Shown: piece after piece, positions 1 to 8,127 of the stretch | Numbering within the stretch: the first letter of the stretch is position 1 | How the letters are laid out: every line of letters starts with the position of its first letter | NCBI GenBank assembly: GCA_018883895.1 | Contig: JAHLFG010000045.1 | Coordinates: 1 to 34,114, forward strand | Source: Candidatus Anaerobiospirillum merdipullorum | Lineage (GTDB): Bacteria; Pseudomonadota; Gammaproteobacteria; Enterobacterales; Succinivibrionaceae | Direction: 5' to 3' | Length of the DNA stretch: 34,114 nucleotides | Position numbers and translations under genes: made by a program | Notes under the pieces: generated by a model | The model's database searches: none | What the model saw: only the letters and a program-made list of their open reading frames with translations | What the model was told of the DNA's origin: nothing

Positions 1-2041
1 TTTCAATTTCATCGAGCAAAATCACCGAGTACGGACGGCGTCTTACCGCCTCAGTTAAATAACCGCCTTGCTCATAGCCAACATACCCCGGAGGCGCACC
101 GACCAATCTTGAGACCGCGAACTTTTCCATGAACTCAGACATATCAATTCTGACCATGGCCTTCTCGGTATCAAAGAGGAACTCAGCTACCGCCTTGCAC
201 AGCTCAGTCTTACCCACGCCGGTAGGTCCCATGAACATGAAAGAGCCAATCGGCCGATTAGGATCGGACAGCCCGGCACGGCTACGGCGAATGGCATTGG
301 CAATGGCACTTACCGCCTCATCCTGGCCAATCACCCGCTGATGCAACTGCTCTTCCATATGCATGAGCTTAGCGCGCTCACCTTCAAGCATCTTGGACAC
401 CGGAATACCGGTAGCCTTGGACACCACCTCGGCAATTTCCGTTTCCGTCACCTTGTTTTTAACCAAGGTAGTCTGCGTGCCTTCGTTCTTGCTGGCTTGC
501 TCAATCTTCTTTTGCAACTCCGGAATAACGCCATATTGCAATTCGCTCATGCGCCCTAAATCGCCATTGCGCTTGGCCACCTCGAACTCATGCCGCGCAT
601 TATCCAGCTCCACCTTAAAGTGCTGCGTGCCCTCTAAAGTTAACTTCTCGCGCTTCCAAATTTCCTCTAAGCGACTATATTCCTGCTCACTTTGCTTGAT
701 TTCATCATCTAAAGCAGCAAGACGCTTCTTACTGGCATCATCAGTCTCTTTAGCCACTGCCTGCCGCTCCATCTTAAGCTGAATGAGCTTGTGATCTAAG
801 CGATCCAAGGGCTCAGGCTTGGAGTCAATCTGCAAGCGAATCGAGGCGGCTGCTTCATCGATAAGGTCAATGGCCTTATCCGGCAACTGACGATCGGTAA
901 TGTAACGGTTAGACAGTGTTGCCGCCGCCACAATGGCCGGATCAGTAATCTGCACGTGATGGTGAATCTCATAGCGCTCTTTTAAGCCACGCAAAATTGC
1001 GATGGTGTTTTCCACCGACGGCTCATCAACCAGCACCTTCTGGAAACGACGCTCTAAGGCCGCATCCTTTTCGATGTACTGACGATACTCATCAAGGGTA
1101 GTGGCGCCCACGCAGTGTAATTCACCACGGGCCAGAGCCGGCTTTAACATATTGCCTGCATCCATCGAGCCTTCACTCTTGCCGGCACCGACCATGGTAT
1201 GTAACTCATCAATAAAGAGGATGACCTTACCCTCTTCCTTGGCAAGCTCATTTAGCACGCTCTTTAAGCGTTCTTCAAATTCACCACGATACTTAGCACC
1301 TGCAATTAGGGCACCGAGGTCAAGCGACAACACCCGCTTATTGCGTAAGCCCTCCGGGACTTCGCCTTTGACAATACGCTGTGCCAAACCTTCGACAATG
1401 GCGGTCTTACCAACACCCGGCTCACCAATGAGTACCGGATTATTCTTGGTACGACGCTGCAAGACCTGCATGGTGCGACGAATTTCTTCATCACGACCGA
1501 TCACCGGATCAAGTTTGCCCGCCTCAGCCCGCTCAGTTAAATCGATGGTGTATTTTTTAAGCGCGCCACGCGTGCTTTCAGCATTTTCGTCATTGACGTT
1601 TTGTCCTGCACGCACGGTCTTTAAAGCCTCAAGTAACTTTGCACGCGTCACATTGCACTTTTGCAAAATCTGCTTGAGCTCACCATCACTTTCTAAGGCG
1701 GCGATGACAAACATCTCTGAGGAAATGTAGGCATCCTTGTTTTGCTGTGACAGCTTATCGCATAAATTCAGTACTCTACCCGTCTGCGGTGACAGCTGTA
1801 TATCGCCACCGACGCCCTTAACCTTAGGCAGCTTATCCACTGCCTCATCCACTAAGAGTTTGACTGCCTGCGGATCAGAACCAGCTAGCGTCAGGAGCGG
1901 ACGCACGGAGCCGTCTTCCTGCGCTAGCAGTGCGGCCATAATGTGCACCGGCTCGATAAACTGATTGTCATGGCCCACGGCCAACGACTGGGCATCAGCA
2001 AGCGCTTCTTGGAACTTAACCGTAAATTTATCTAAACGCAT
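1..2041 (-). CDS. clpB: ClpB disaggregase (ATP-dependent chaperone), 3' end outside window
   Basis: Hsp100 AAA+ chaperone that, with DnaK, pulls polypeptides out of aggregates through a hexameric ring in the cytoplasm. About 680 of the usual ~860 residues lie here. In order: N-terminal Clp repeat domain (about 1-145), first ATPase domain with Walker A GEPGVGKT at residue 206 and Walker B with FIDELH, a charged coiled-coil middle domain (about 410-520) that separates ClpB from ClpA/ClpC, then the second ATPase domain with GPTGVGKT at residue 605; the window ends in its Walker B (ILLDEIE). The ATG at 2041 has GGAGGGG just upstream. It follows pgeF and rluD in the same direction, as in E. coli, but has its own heat-shock-type promoter about 60 bases upstream. 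The frame is intact throughout. Identity is certain; only the C-terminal ~180 residues are unseen. Confidence 0.97.
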   Translation of the reverse strand, partial: MRLDKFTVKFQEALADAQSLAVGHDNQFIEPVHIMAALLAQEDGSVRPLLTLAGSDPQAVKLLVDEAVDKLPKVKGVGGDIQLSPQTGRVLNLCDKLSQQNKDAYISSEMFVIAALESDGELKQILQKCNVTRAKLLEALKTVRAGQNVNDENAESTRGALKKYTIDLTERAEAGKLDPVIGRDEEIRRTMQVLQRRTKNNPVLIGEPGVGKTAIVEGLAQRIVKGEVPEGLRNKRVLSLDLGALIAGAKYRGEFEERLKSVLNELAKEEGKVILFIDELHTMVGAGKSEGSMDAGNMLKPALARGELHCVGATTLDEYRQYIEKDAALERRFQKVLVDEPSVENTIAILRGLKERYEIHHHVQITDPAIVAAATLSNRYITDRQLPDKAIDLIDEAAASIRLQIDSKPEPLDRLDHKLIQLKMERQAVAKETDDASKKRLAALDDEIKQSEQEYSRLEEIWKREKLTLEGTQHFKVELDNARHEFEVAKRNGDLGRMSELQYGVIPELQKKIEQASKNEGTQTTLVKNKVTETEIAEVVSKATGIPVSKMLEGERAKLMHMEEQLHQRVIGQDEAVSAIANAIRRSRAGLSDPNRPIGSFMFMGPTGVGKTELCKAVAEFLFDTEKAMVRIDMSEFMEKFAVSRLVGAPPGYVGYEQGGYLTEAVRRRPYSVILLDEIE

Positions 2042-2102
2042 CAATCCCCTCCACACATGAAATCTGTTCTCGTTGCTATGACTTCTTTCATTGCTATTGA
2101 GA

Positions 2103-2131
2103 AAATGGGGGCTGGCGCACACTTTTTAAAG
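2103..2131 (-). promoter_or_regulatory. Sigma-32 (heat-shock) promoter of clpB
   Basis: On the minus strand CTTTAAA (2131-2125) is followed after 14 bases by CCCCATTT (2110-2103). The heat-shock sigma consensus is CTTGAAA, about 13-17 bases, then CCCCATnT, so the -35 has one mismatch and the -10 is a full match. It points at clpB, a classical sigma-32 target, and leaves a leader of roughly 55 bases. A match by eye, not tested. Confidence 0.7.
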
Positions 2132-2200
2132 TGCTATCTAAATTTTTAATTTAAATTTCAAAAGGATTTTAAGGCAGGCAAAATAGTGCCCCGGCATGTG

Positions 2201-2287
2201 GACAGCTAAAAAATGGGGGCACAATAAAGCTGTCAGGCACCAAGGATGCTGTGGCAACCTTGCACGATGAGGTCTAAAGTTGCCACA
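2201..2287 (-). terminator. Two stem-loops between pgeF and clpB
   Basis: A perfect 9-bp inverted repeat TGTGGCAAC / GTTGCCACA (2250-2258 and 2279-2287, 20-nt loop) lies 10 bases past the pgeF stop. A second, 7 bp long (GACAGCT 2201-2207 / AGCTGTC 2228-2234), lies beyond it. Neither is followed by a T-run, so these are not textbook intrinsic terminators. They probably mark the 3' end of the rluD-pgeF transcript, either as a pause or Rho-dependent end or as a processing barrier. The remaining sequence down to the clpB promoter is AT-rich with no gene. Confidence 0.4.
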
Positions 2288-2297
2288 AAATATATAG

Positions 2298-3050
2298 TTA
2301 AACCCCAGCACGCTTTAAAATAAGCGAGCCCATCCGGCCGGTGACGCCCGCGCGGCGATAAGAGTAAAACAGATCATCTTCCTTGAAGGTGTCATAGCAC
2401 ATCGCATTAAGTAGCCGCACACCGGCAGCGATAAGTTGCAAACGCGCCAAGGCGTAGAGATCGGCCAGATAGCGATCACCCTTGCCCGGGATAAAACAGC
2501 GCTTCGCCCGCTCATCGACGCTGACAAAGGCCTCCCGTACCTCAGGCCCCACTTCAAAAGACTGCGGGCCAATGGCAGGGCCCATCCAGGCAATGATTTC
2601 CCCGGCACCTAAATCCTTTAACGCCTGTATTGCCGGGGCAATGATCCCCGCTTGCAGACTACGCCACCCACAGTGCACTGCCCCGATGGCCACACCTTTT
2701 TCATCGGCCAAAAGAAGGGGCAAACAATCGGCCGTTTGGACGCATAAAGCCACATCATCAAGCGCCGTGACCACGGCATCACATTCCCCTACCTCCGCAG
2801 CCTGGTCTGTTAAGGTTACCACCTTAGCCCCATGCACTTGTTGCATGAATTTTACCCACGGGGTATTAAGTAGTAGTGTCAAACGCTGACGGTTTTTAGC
2901 GACGACAGCCGCGTTATCACCCGTATGCAGACCAAGATTAAATGATGCATACGCCCCCTCACTTTCGCCACCATGGCGCGTTGTCTGATAAGCCTCTACC
3001 GGCGCATTAAAAGCGTTAATCCGTACTAAACCAGGTTTACATTCCAGCAT
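2298..3050 (-). CDS. pgeF: Peptidoglycan editing factor PgeF (YfiH, laccase-domain family)
   Basis: About 250 residues of the YfiH/DUF152 family (E. coli 243). The family is reported to keep L-Ser out of peptidoglycan stems in place of L-Ala and to have multicopper-oxidase-like or purine nucleoside phosphorylase activity. The metal-site motifs are present: QQVHGAKV, the cysteine in QTADCLPLL and the histidine in GAVHCGWRS. Also seen are MGPAIGPQSFEVG and the C-terminal FYSYRRAGVTGRM. Two in-frame ATGs exist, at 3062 and 3050. I chose 3050 because GAGG sits six bases before it, while 3062 has nothing similar. The start overlaps the end of rluD, so translation is probably coupled. The rluD-pgeF-clpB order matches E. 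coli. The exact in vivo substrate is not settled for the family. Confidence 0.93.
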   Translation of the reverse strand: MLECKPGLVRINAFNAPVEAYQTTRHGGESEGAYASFNLGLHTGDNAAVVAKNRQRLTLLLNTPWVKFMQQVHGAKVVTLTDQAAEVGECDAVVTALDDVALCVQTADCLPLLLADEKGVAIGAVHCGWRSLQAGIIAPAIQALKDLGAGEIIAWMGPAIGPQSFEVGPEVREAFVSVDERAKRCFIPGKGDRYLADLYALARLQLIAAGVRLLNAMCYDTFKEDDLFYSYRRAGVTGRMGSLILKRAGV

Positions 3051-4005
3051 GACAGGCCTCATCTTGGCGTAGCAATTCCATCAGCGCCACCATATCCGCA
3101 GGCAGCGGCGCATCAAAACTTAGATTTTCCCCGGAAATAGGATGCACGAGCTCTAAGTGTACGGCATGCAGCGCTTGATGATTGAAAGCCCGCAAGGCCT
3201 GCACTAATTCCTCAGAGGCTTTAGGCAAATGCTTGGGACGCCGGCCACCGTACTGCGGATCACCAAGTAGCGGATGGCCGATACTTGCCATATGGACTCT
3301 GATCTGATGCGTGCGTCCCGTTTCCAAACGTAGCCGGATACGGGTATGTGCCCGATAGCGCTCCATCACCCGATAGTGCGTTACCGCCTCGCGTCCCATG
3401 CCATCAGGCACCACCGCCATACGCGTACGATTATAGGGATCGCGGGCAATGTCACCTTCCACCGTACCGCCGGCCGTCAGCAAACCTTCAACTATAGCCT
3501 CATACTCGCGCACCACCTCATGCTTGGCAATGGCCTTAGTTAAGCGTTGCTGCGCCTTGGCGCTTAAAGCTACTACCATCAGTCCCGAGGTATCTTTATC
3601 TAAGCGGTGCACAATACCGGCACGAGCTAGCGTGGCAGTTTGCGGGAAATGATAGAGCAAGGCGTTCATCACCGTTCCATCCTTCACCCCCGATCCCGGA
3701 TGCACCACAAAATCAATCGGTTTGTTGATAACGAGGATATCATCATCCTGATAGACCACATTAAGCGGCAAGTCCTGCGGCAGGGCCTCTAAATTTTCCG
3801 GATCCGGCAAATTAAGCACAATCTCCTGTCCGGCACTGAGCTTAAAGGAGGTTTTAGTAATGGTTTTACCTGCCACCTGCACGGCTCCATTAGCAATACA
3901 CTCTTGTAGCGCACTGCGCGATTGATCCGGCACTAAGATGGCTAAAGCAGCATCTAATCTTTTTCCATGGCAACGGTCATCGGCAGTTAAAGTTAAAATT
4001 TGCAC
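3037..4005 (-). CDS. rluD: 23S rRNA pseudouridine synthase RluD
   Basis: Makes the pseudouridines of the 23S rRNA helix 69 loop (1911, 1915 and 1917 in E. coli), needed for normal 50S maturation. 322 residues (E. coli 326). An S4-type RNA-binding domain covers about residues 12-70, followed by the RsuA/RluA catalytic domain with HRLDKDTSG at 133-141 (catalytic Asp136) and LETGRTHQIRVHMASIGHPLLGD toward the end (cited in part: GRTHQIRVH and GHPLLGD). The start codon is GTG at 4005, supported by AGGAGG (4015-4020) nine bases upstream. It is divergent from bamD with 130 bases between them, the E. coli arrangement, and it overlaps pgeF at its 3' end. The S4 domain and neighbours favour RluD over RluC. 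Confidence 0.95.
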   Translation of the reverse strand: MQILTLTADDRCHGKRLDAALAILVPDQSRSALQECIANGAVQVAGKTITKTSFKLSAGQEIVLNLPDPENLEALPQDLPLNVVYQDDDILVINKPIDFVVHPGSGVKDGTVMNALLYHFPQTATLARAGIVHRLDKDTSGLMVVALSAKAQQRLTKAIAKHEVVREYEAIVEGLLTAGGTVEGDIARDPYNRTRMAVVPDGMGREAVTHYRVMERYRAHTRIRLRLETGRTHQIRVHMASIGHPLLGDPQYGGRRPKHLPKASEELVQALRAFNHQALHAVHLELVHPISGENLSFDAPLPADMVALMELLRQDEACHAGM

Positions 4006-4064
4006 TACTTCTTTCCTCCTCAGGCTGAGTTAACACGTGCACCGGATCAAAAAGCAAAAGAAAG

Positions 4065-4093
4065 TTAAAACCGGCGGCAGAAAAATGTACAAT
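4065..4093 (+). promoter_or_regulatory. Candidate sigma-70 promoter of bamD
   Basis: TTAAAA (4065-4070), a 17-base spacer and TACAAT (4088-4093) lie 42 bases before the bamD start, in the divergent gap with rluD. The -10 matches five of six and the -35 four of six. Confidence 0.5.
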
Positions 4094-4135
4094 GGACAAA
4101 GTTAACAGTTTTTTAGAAATGACTGGAGCTTTTTA

Positions 4136-4876
4136 ATGTTTAAGTTCGCAGCACCCCTCGTCATTGCCTGCGCGCTGTTTTCGGCAGCTTGCTCATCTAA
4201 TTATAACAAGGATGAAGTACCTGACATTTCTCCGGATGCGCTCTATCTGCAGGCGCAAACTGCTATGACCTCGGGTGACTACTATACGGCACGACAATAC
4301 TTAGAAGCTATTGACTCCCGTTATCCTTTCGGTGAGCTTGCAGATCAAGTACAGCTTGACCTGATTTATGTTTATTACAAAACCAGAGAAAGTGCTTTAA
4401 CTACTGCGCAGATTAACCGCTTCCTGCGCTTAAGCCCGACGAGCCCGCATATTGACTATGTGCTCTATATGAAAGGCCTAAACGAGATGCAAATGCGCTC
4501 GGATATTCTGCAAGACTTCTTAGGCTTAAACCGCTCACAGAAAGATCCGACCCATTACTATGAGGCCTTCAATACCTTCCGGGAAATGATTGAGACTTAC
4601 CCTAATAGCGCCTATGCCGCTGACGCTTACAAGCGCATGATTTATATTCAGCAGCAATTGGCCGAGCGTGAGTACAAGATCGCTTCTTACTACTATGACA
4701 AACAGGCCTATGTCTCGGCTATTCGGCATTGCCAAAACATTCTCTACTCTTATCGCAATACGCCGTTCCTAGAGGACGCTTTACAGCTGATGTCTGACTG
4801 CTATCGCGATTTGGGCTTAGAGATGCCGGCGCAAAATACCGATCGCGTGGAGCAAGCTTCTTTTGCTGACCGCTAA
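4136..4876 (+). CDS. bamD: Outer membrane assembly lipoprotein BamD (YfiO)
   Basis: Essential lipoprotein of the BAM complex that inserts beta-barrel proteins into the outer membrane; it binds the BamA POTRA region from the periplasmic face. 246 residues (E. coli 245). The start is a lipoprotein signal with lipobox SAAC, so Cys19 should be lipidated. TPR-type helical repeats follow, with the family's early DALYLQAQTAMTSGDYYTA and SRYPFGELADQVQLDLIY stretches (cited in part). GGAG precedes the ATG by eight bases. It stands alone, divergent from rluD and followed by terminator-like hairpins. Secretin pilotins share TPRs, but length, lipobox and synteny point to BamD. Confidence 0.96.
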   Translation: MFKFAAPLVIACALFSAACSSNYNKDEVPDISPDALYLQAQTAMTSGDYYTARQYLEAIDSRYPFGELADQVQLDLIYVYYKTRESALTTAQINRFLRLSPTSPHIDYVLYMKGLNEMQMRSDILQDFLGLNRSQKDPTHYYEAFNTFREMIETYPNSAYAADAYKRMIYIQQQLAEREYKIASYYYDKQAYVSAIRHCQNILYSYRNTPFLEDALQLMSDCYRDLGLEMPAQNTDRVEQASFADR

Positions 4877-4886
4877 AGCCTAGAGC

Positions 4887-4944
4887 AAAAGCGCCACGCT
4901 TTTTCATCATTATCATTGATGCAAGGCAGCCAAAGTGCTGCCTT
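4887..4944 (+). terminator. Terminator hairpins after bamD
   Basis: Two stem-loops follow the bamD stop. AAAAGCG / CGCTTTT (4887-4893 and 4897-4903, 3-nt loop) has a built-in T-run. AAGGCAGC / GCTGCCTT (4923-4930 and 4937-4944, 6-nt loop) is followed by AGCTTTGTT. The first has the better intrinsic-terminator form. Confidence 0.6.
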
Positions 4945-5006
4945 AGCTTTGTTGCCAGACCCTGTAAGCTACATCAGCCTGCTAAAACTTAGTGTAAGGA
5001 TTTCCC

Positions 5007-5714
5007 ATGAACGCTCCTGTAAACGCACCTTTCAAGTACGATCCGCCCTTAGTGCCCTTTCTTGATGTGCTCTATCAAGACGATGCCATCATGGTGGTAA
5101 TTAAGCCCTCCGGCCTCTTATCCGTGCCCGGGCGCTTGCCGCAGTACCATGACAGTGTGCTTTCGCGGGTGCGCTCAAGCTATCCTGAAGCGCAGGCGGT
5201 ACATCGCTTAGATTTAGGCACCTCCGGCGTCTTGGTGGTAGGTTTGTGCAAAGAAGCGATATCCAAGCTTGGCAAGCAGTTTATGCAGCGTGAAACCAAG
5301 AAAGTCTACATTGCCCAAGTGGCCGGTTTAATGAGTGGAAGCGGCCATATTGATCTGCCCTTACGTACCGATTGGGAAAATCGTCCCTATCAAATCGTTG
5401 ACTTTAAGGACGGGCGTCCGGCGCAAACTGACTATGAAGTCATCGGCATTAATGAAACGCGCCAAACAAGCCTCGTGCGCCTGCACCCGTTGACCGGGCG
5501 CTCCCATCAGCTACGCGTACATTTAAAGGAGCAAGGTCACCCCATCTTAGGGGATCATCTCTATGCGCCACAGGAAGTTTTTAAAGCCTCGCCGCGCCTA
5601 AATTTACATGCGCGCTACTTAAGCTTTAGGCATCCTATTTCAGACGATATTATGGAATTTGAGTGCACCACCGACTTTGAGCAAGCTTTTTGGAGTACAG
5701 GCGGAGTGGCGTAA
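5007..5714 (+). CDS. rluA: Dual-specificity pseudouridine synthase RluA
   Basis: Makes pseudouridine at 23S rRNA 746 and at position 32 of several tRNAs in E. coli. 235 residues (E. coli 219). There is no S4 domain, as expected for RluA. The opening LYQDDAIMVVIKPSGLLSVPGR is close to E. coli RluA (LYQDD and KPSGLLSVPGR shared). HRLDLGTSG gives catalytic Asp69, and LTGRSHQLRVHL and GHPILGDHLY follow. AAGGA sits six bases before the ATG. It lies downstream of bamD beyond two hairpins and converges on the glycosyltransferase gene; no clear terminator is visible in the 87-base gap after it. Confidence 0.93.
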   Translation: MNAPVNAPFKYDPPLVPFLDVLYQDDAIMVVIKPSGLLSVPGRLPQYHDSVLSRVRSSYPEAQAVHRLDLGTSGVLVVGLCKEAISKLGKQFMQRETKKVYIAQVAGLMSGSGHIDLPLRTDWENRPYQIVDFKDGRPAQTDYEVIGINETRQTSLVRLHPLTGRSHQLRVHLKEQGHPILGDHLYAPQEVFKASPRLNLHARYLSFRHPISDDIMEFECTTDFEQAFWSTGGVA

Positions 5715-5801
5715 CCAAAGCGCCTACTCATCCGGACATGAAACACTCTTTATTCTAAATTCAAAGGGCTGCTTACTTTCACCGCGCTAAGCCTGTAAGT
5801 T

Positions 5802-7040
5802 TTATTTAAATAACATGCCCCCGCGTAAAAACTGCGCCTGCGTGCTAGCCGCTCTATCTAGTAAAGGCTTTAACAGCTCATAGACGCGCTTGGCCGAGAT
5901 CTCTGGTTGATGACGGGCGGCGGCCTTAGCGCAATTAGCGCTGTAGTCTTCGCTTAATACCTTCTTTAAGGCATCCATCCACGGACGGACTTCTGCCTCG
6001 GTCGGAATATAGTTGTAATCGCTCTTACTTGCAGCCGGAGCATCCAAGCAAATACCGCCTTCACTTACCGCCTCGGGTAAACCACCTGACTTTGAAGCGA
6101 CCACCGGCACTCCATTCATAATGGCTTCGGTTGCAACACGTCCCCACCCTTCAAACCACAAAGAGGGCACAAGCAAGGCCTTGGTAATGGCATAAACCTG
6201 TTTAATATCGGAAGTATGCTGCGCCACATCCACATTGGGGAACATCTTGGGTACAAGGGGATGGGTTTCCTTAGGGGTCTTAGTGTCATTTATCACATGT
6301 AGCTTTGCCAAACCTTCGGCAAAAGAGCCCCGGCTTTCGACAACTAAGAATTTCTGCTCCGGCATCTCTTTTTGCGCCATTAAAGCAAGGCGGGCAAAGA
6401 TGCCAACCCCCTTTTCCGCCACCGGATTAATCATGGTGATGTACTTAGGATTAAGCTTGGGAGAAACCACATGCTTGGGGTCAATAAAGATACCACCGGC
6501 CTGCACATTAATGCCAAAATTATTGGCATAGAAAGCGGCATTGCCGCGAGAATCGGTCAGCACCATATCGCAGTCCGGGAAGGTAAAGCCCTTGTGATTG
6601 CCATTCCATAAAGTATAGACCACCGGAATACCACGACGCTTAGCCTCAGAGCGCATGGTCATCGACAGCATATCGCCCCCATAACCCATGATTAAGTCCG
6701 GCTTAAATAGCTTAAGGGTATCGAGGAACTTCGAGAAGAATAAACGTTGCTCGCCACCGGTATGATTATCTATAAAGGTGCTGTGATTCTTAACGTAGAC
6801 ATAGGACACCAGACCATCTTTTAAGTTAAAGAACTGCTCTTTACCCGCCAACTTTTCTTTAAGGTCGGTAAAGAGGCTGGTTCCACGTGGATTATCGAAA
6901 ATGAAGCTCCCCAAAGCCATGATCTCAAGCTCACCCTTGGCATATTCAGCAAGCTTTTGGAGCATCAAACGGCACTGTACTGCTGCGCCTGAGGAGGTAT
7001 CATGCAAAGAATACGGCGATACCCATAAAATTTTTTTCAT
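5802..7040 (-). CDS. Glycosyltransferase, GT-B fold, family 4 type
   Basis: A cytoplasmic or membrane-associated retaining glycosyltransferase by similarity; donor and acceptor unknown. From the ATG at 7040 it is 412 residues and begins MKKILWVSPYSLHDTSSGAA, the typical N-terminal Rossmann half of the GT-B fold with a glycine-containing acceptor loop. The C-terminal half carries the E-x7-E motif in EGWGRVATEAIMNGVPVVAS and then SGGLPE. I chose 7040 rather than the upstream in-frame ATG at 7073 because GAGGAGG (7046-7052) lies five bases before it. It is the last gene of the murA-murB-birA-menA run, 64 bases after menA. No other surface-polysaccharide genes lie nearby, so it may act alone in lipopolysaccharide or glycan decoration, but this is inference. 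No transmembrane segment is evident. Confidence 0.85.
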   Translation of the reverse strand: MKKILWVSPYSLHDTSSGAAVQCRLMLQKLAEYAKGELEIMALGSFIFDNPRGTSLFTDLKEKLAGKEQFFNLKDGLVSYVYVKNHSTFIDNHTGGEQRLFFSKFLDTLKLFKPDLIMGYGGDMLSMTMRSEAKRRGIPVVYTLWNGNHKGFTFPDCDMVLTDSRGNAAFYANNFGINVQAGGIFIDPKHVVSPKLNPKYITMINPVAEKGVGIFARLALMAQKEMPEQKFLVVESRGSFAEGLAKLHVINDTKTPKETHPLVPKMFPNVDVAQHTSDIKQVYAITKALLVPSLWFEGWGRVATEAIMNGVPVVASKSGGLPEAVSEGGICLDAPAASKSDYNYIPTEAEVRPWMDALKKVLSEDYSANCAKAAARHQPEISAKRVYELLKPLLDRAASTQAQFLRGGMLFK

Positions 7041-7062
7041 TTTTTCCTCCTCAAACTGCACA

Positions 7063-7089
7063 GCAACTGCCACGATAAGTTGCAGTTGC
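7063..7089 (-). other. Stem-loop between menA and the glycosyltransferase gene
   Basis: Perfect 7-bp inverted repeat GCAACTG / CAGTTGC (7063-7069 and 7083-7089, 13-nt loop) in the 64-base gap. It lacks a T-run, and the Shine-Dalgarno of the next gene lies beyond it, so it may be a processing or pausing element within a shared transcript. Confidence 0.3.
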
Positions 7090-7104
7090 CACGAGCGTTA
7101 GAGC

Positions 7105-8043
7105 CTAGTAATAAGCCCAAAAATCGACTATTAAGACAATGATCCATGCCAAATTATGCACGGCATTACCCAATGCAGTAAATTTCAGTTCTGGTGCCAA
7201 AAGTTTAGCATTTTTGCGATTTTTAACCACCCGGATCACCGAGGCCATTAGCGGAATGAGACCTACCGCCAAAAGCGCAAACTCCCAGAATTTATGCGAT
7301 AAGAAGCAGGCGGCAAAGGAGGTCAGCACCACCAGGGAAAAGAGCATCACATGATAGACTGCCGAGAGTCTTACCCCTAATCTGGTTGCTAAGGTGCGTT
7401 TGCCGGTAAGTTTATCCTGCATCGCGTCACGCATATTGTTGACATGAAGCACCATGACAGAGCCTGCCCCTAAGCTTACGCCTAAGAGTACCGCGTCAGG
7501 ATAAATCTCCACCCCACCTCCGCTGGCATTGGTGATCATGATTTGTGGGCCTAAGACTGACAAGAGCCCAAAGAAGATGAAAACTGAAATATCGCCCAGG
7601 CCCTTATAACCATAGGCCATACCCACGGTATAAAAGATGGCAGCCACAATGGAAATGACGCCGGCAAACATAAACCAGGCTAAAACTTCAATATCATTGC
7701 CTAAGGTCATGACCACGGCTATCAAACCAAAGAAACAGGCAAGTAAGGTTACCAAAGCCATCGCGTGGCGTAATTGGCGGATGGAAATTGAGCCTGTCAT
7801 AATCGCGCGAATCGGTCCTAAGCGATCGGCACGGTCAGCGCCGCGGAAGGCGTCGCCATAGTCATTGGCAAAATTGGAGAGAATCTGCAACAAAATAGCG
7901 GTGATGATGATGCAGATGGCCGCGGCCAGATTGTAAAGATTAAATGCCCCATAATAGAAACCTAAGGCACAACCTACCGCGCAATTAGTAGCGCTTAGAA
8001 GTAAGGTCCTTAAGCGCGCCTCGAGTAACCAATCGTGTAGCAT
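7105..8043 (-). CDS. menA: 1,4-dihydroxy-2-naphthoate polyprenyltransferase MenA
   Basis: Membrane prenyltransferase of the UbiA superfamily that attaches the polyprenyl tail to 1,4-dihydroxy-2-naphthoate, giving demethylmenaquinone. From the ATG at 8043 it is 312 residues (E. coli 308). The first Asp-rich diphosphate-binding motif is NFANDYGDAFRGAD; the second loop carries NNMRDAMQDKLTGKRTLATR, typical of MenA. About eight or nine hydrophobic helices are visible. GGAGGAG directly precedes 8043; an upstream in-frame start at 8097 has no ribosome site and would add 18 residues. It stands 84 bases downstream of birA, far from any other men gene, and implies the cell makes menaquinone for anaerobic respiration. 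UbiA-type alternatives fit the second motif less well. Confidence 0.93.
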   Translation of the reverse strand: MLHDWLLEARLRTLLLSATNCAVGCALGFYYGAFNLYNLAAAICIIITAILLQILSNFANDYGDAFRGADRADRLGPIRAIMTGSISIRQLRHAMALVTLLACFFGLIAVVMTLGNDIEVLAWFMFAGVISIVAAIFYTVGMAYGYKGLGDISVFIFFGLLSVLGPQIMITNASGGGVEIYPDAVLLGVSLGAGSVMVLHVNNMRDAMQDKLTGKRTLATRLGVRLSAVYHVMLFSLVVLTSFAACFLSHKFWEFALLAVGLIPLMASVIRVVKNRKNAKLLAPELKFTALGNAVHNLAWIIVLIVDFWAYY

Positions 8044-8127
8044 AACTCCTCCATATCTATCTTGCGGCGCATATATAAGCCAAAAACAAAATTGCAAACG
8101 GCGCTTATTTTACCCCAACGCACGAAA

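Noticed and set aside
1101..1730. Long open frame on the plus strand opposite clpB
   Set aside because: It is the shadow of a highly conserved ClpB frame on the other strand; its translation resembles no family and it has no ribosome site.
2211..2218. Second CCCCATTT-like box upstream of clpB
   Set aside because: No CTTGAAA-like element at 13-17 bases; the closer box at 2103-2131 is much better.
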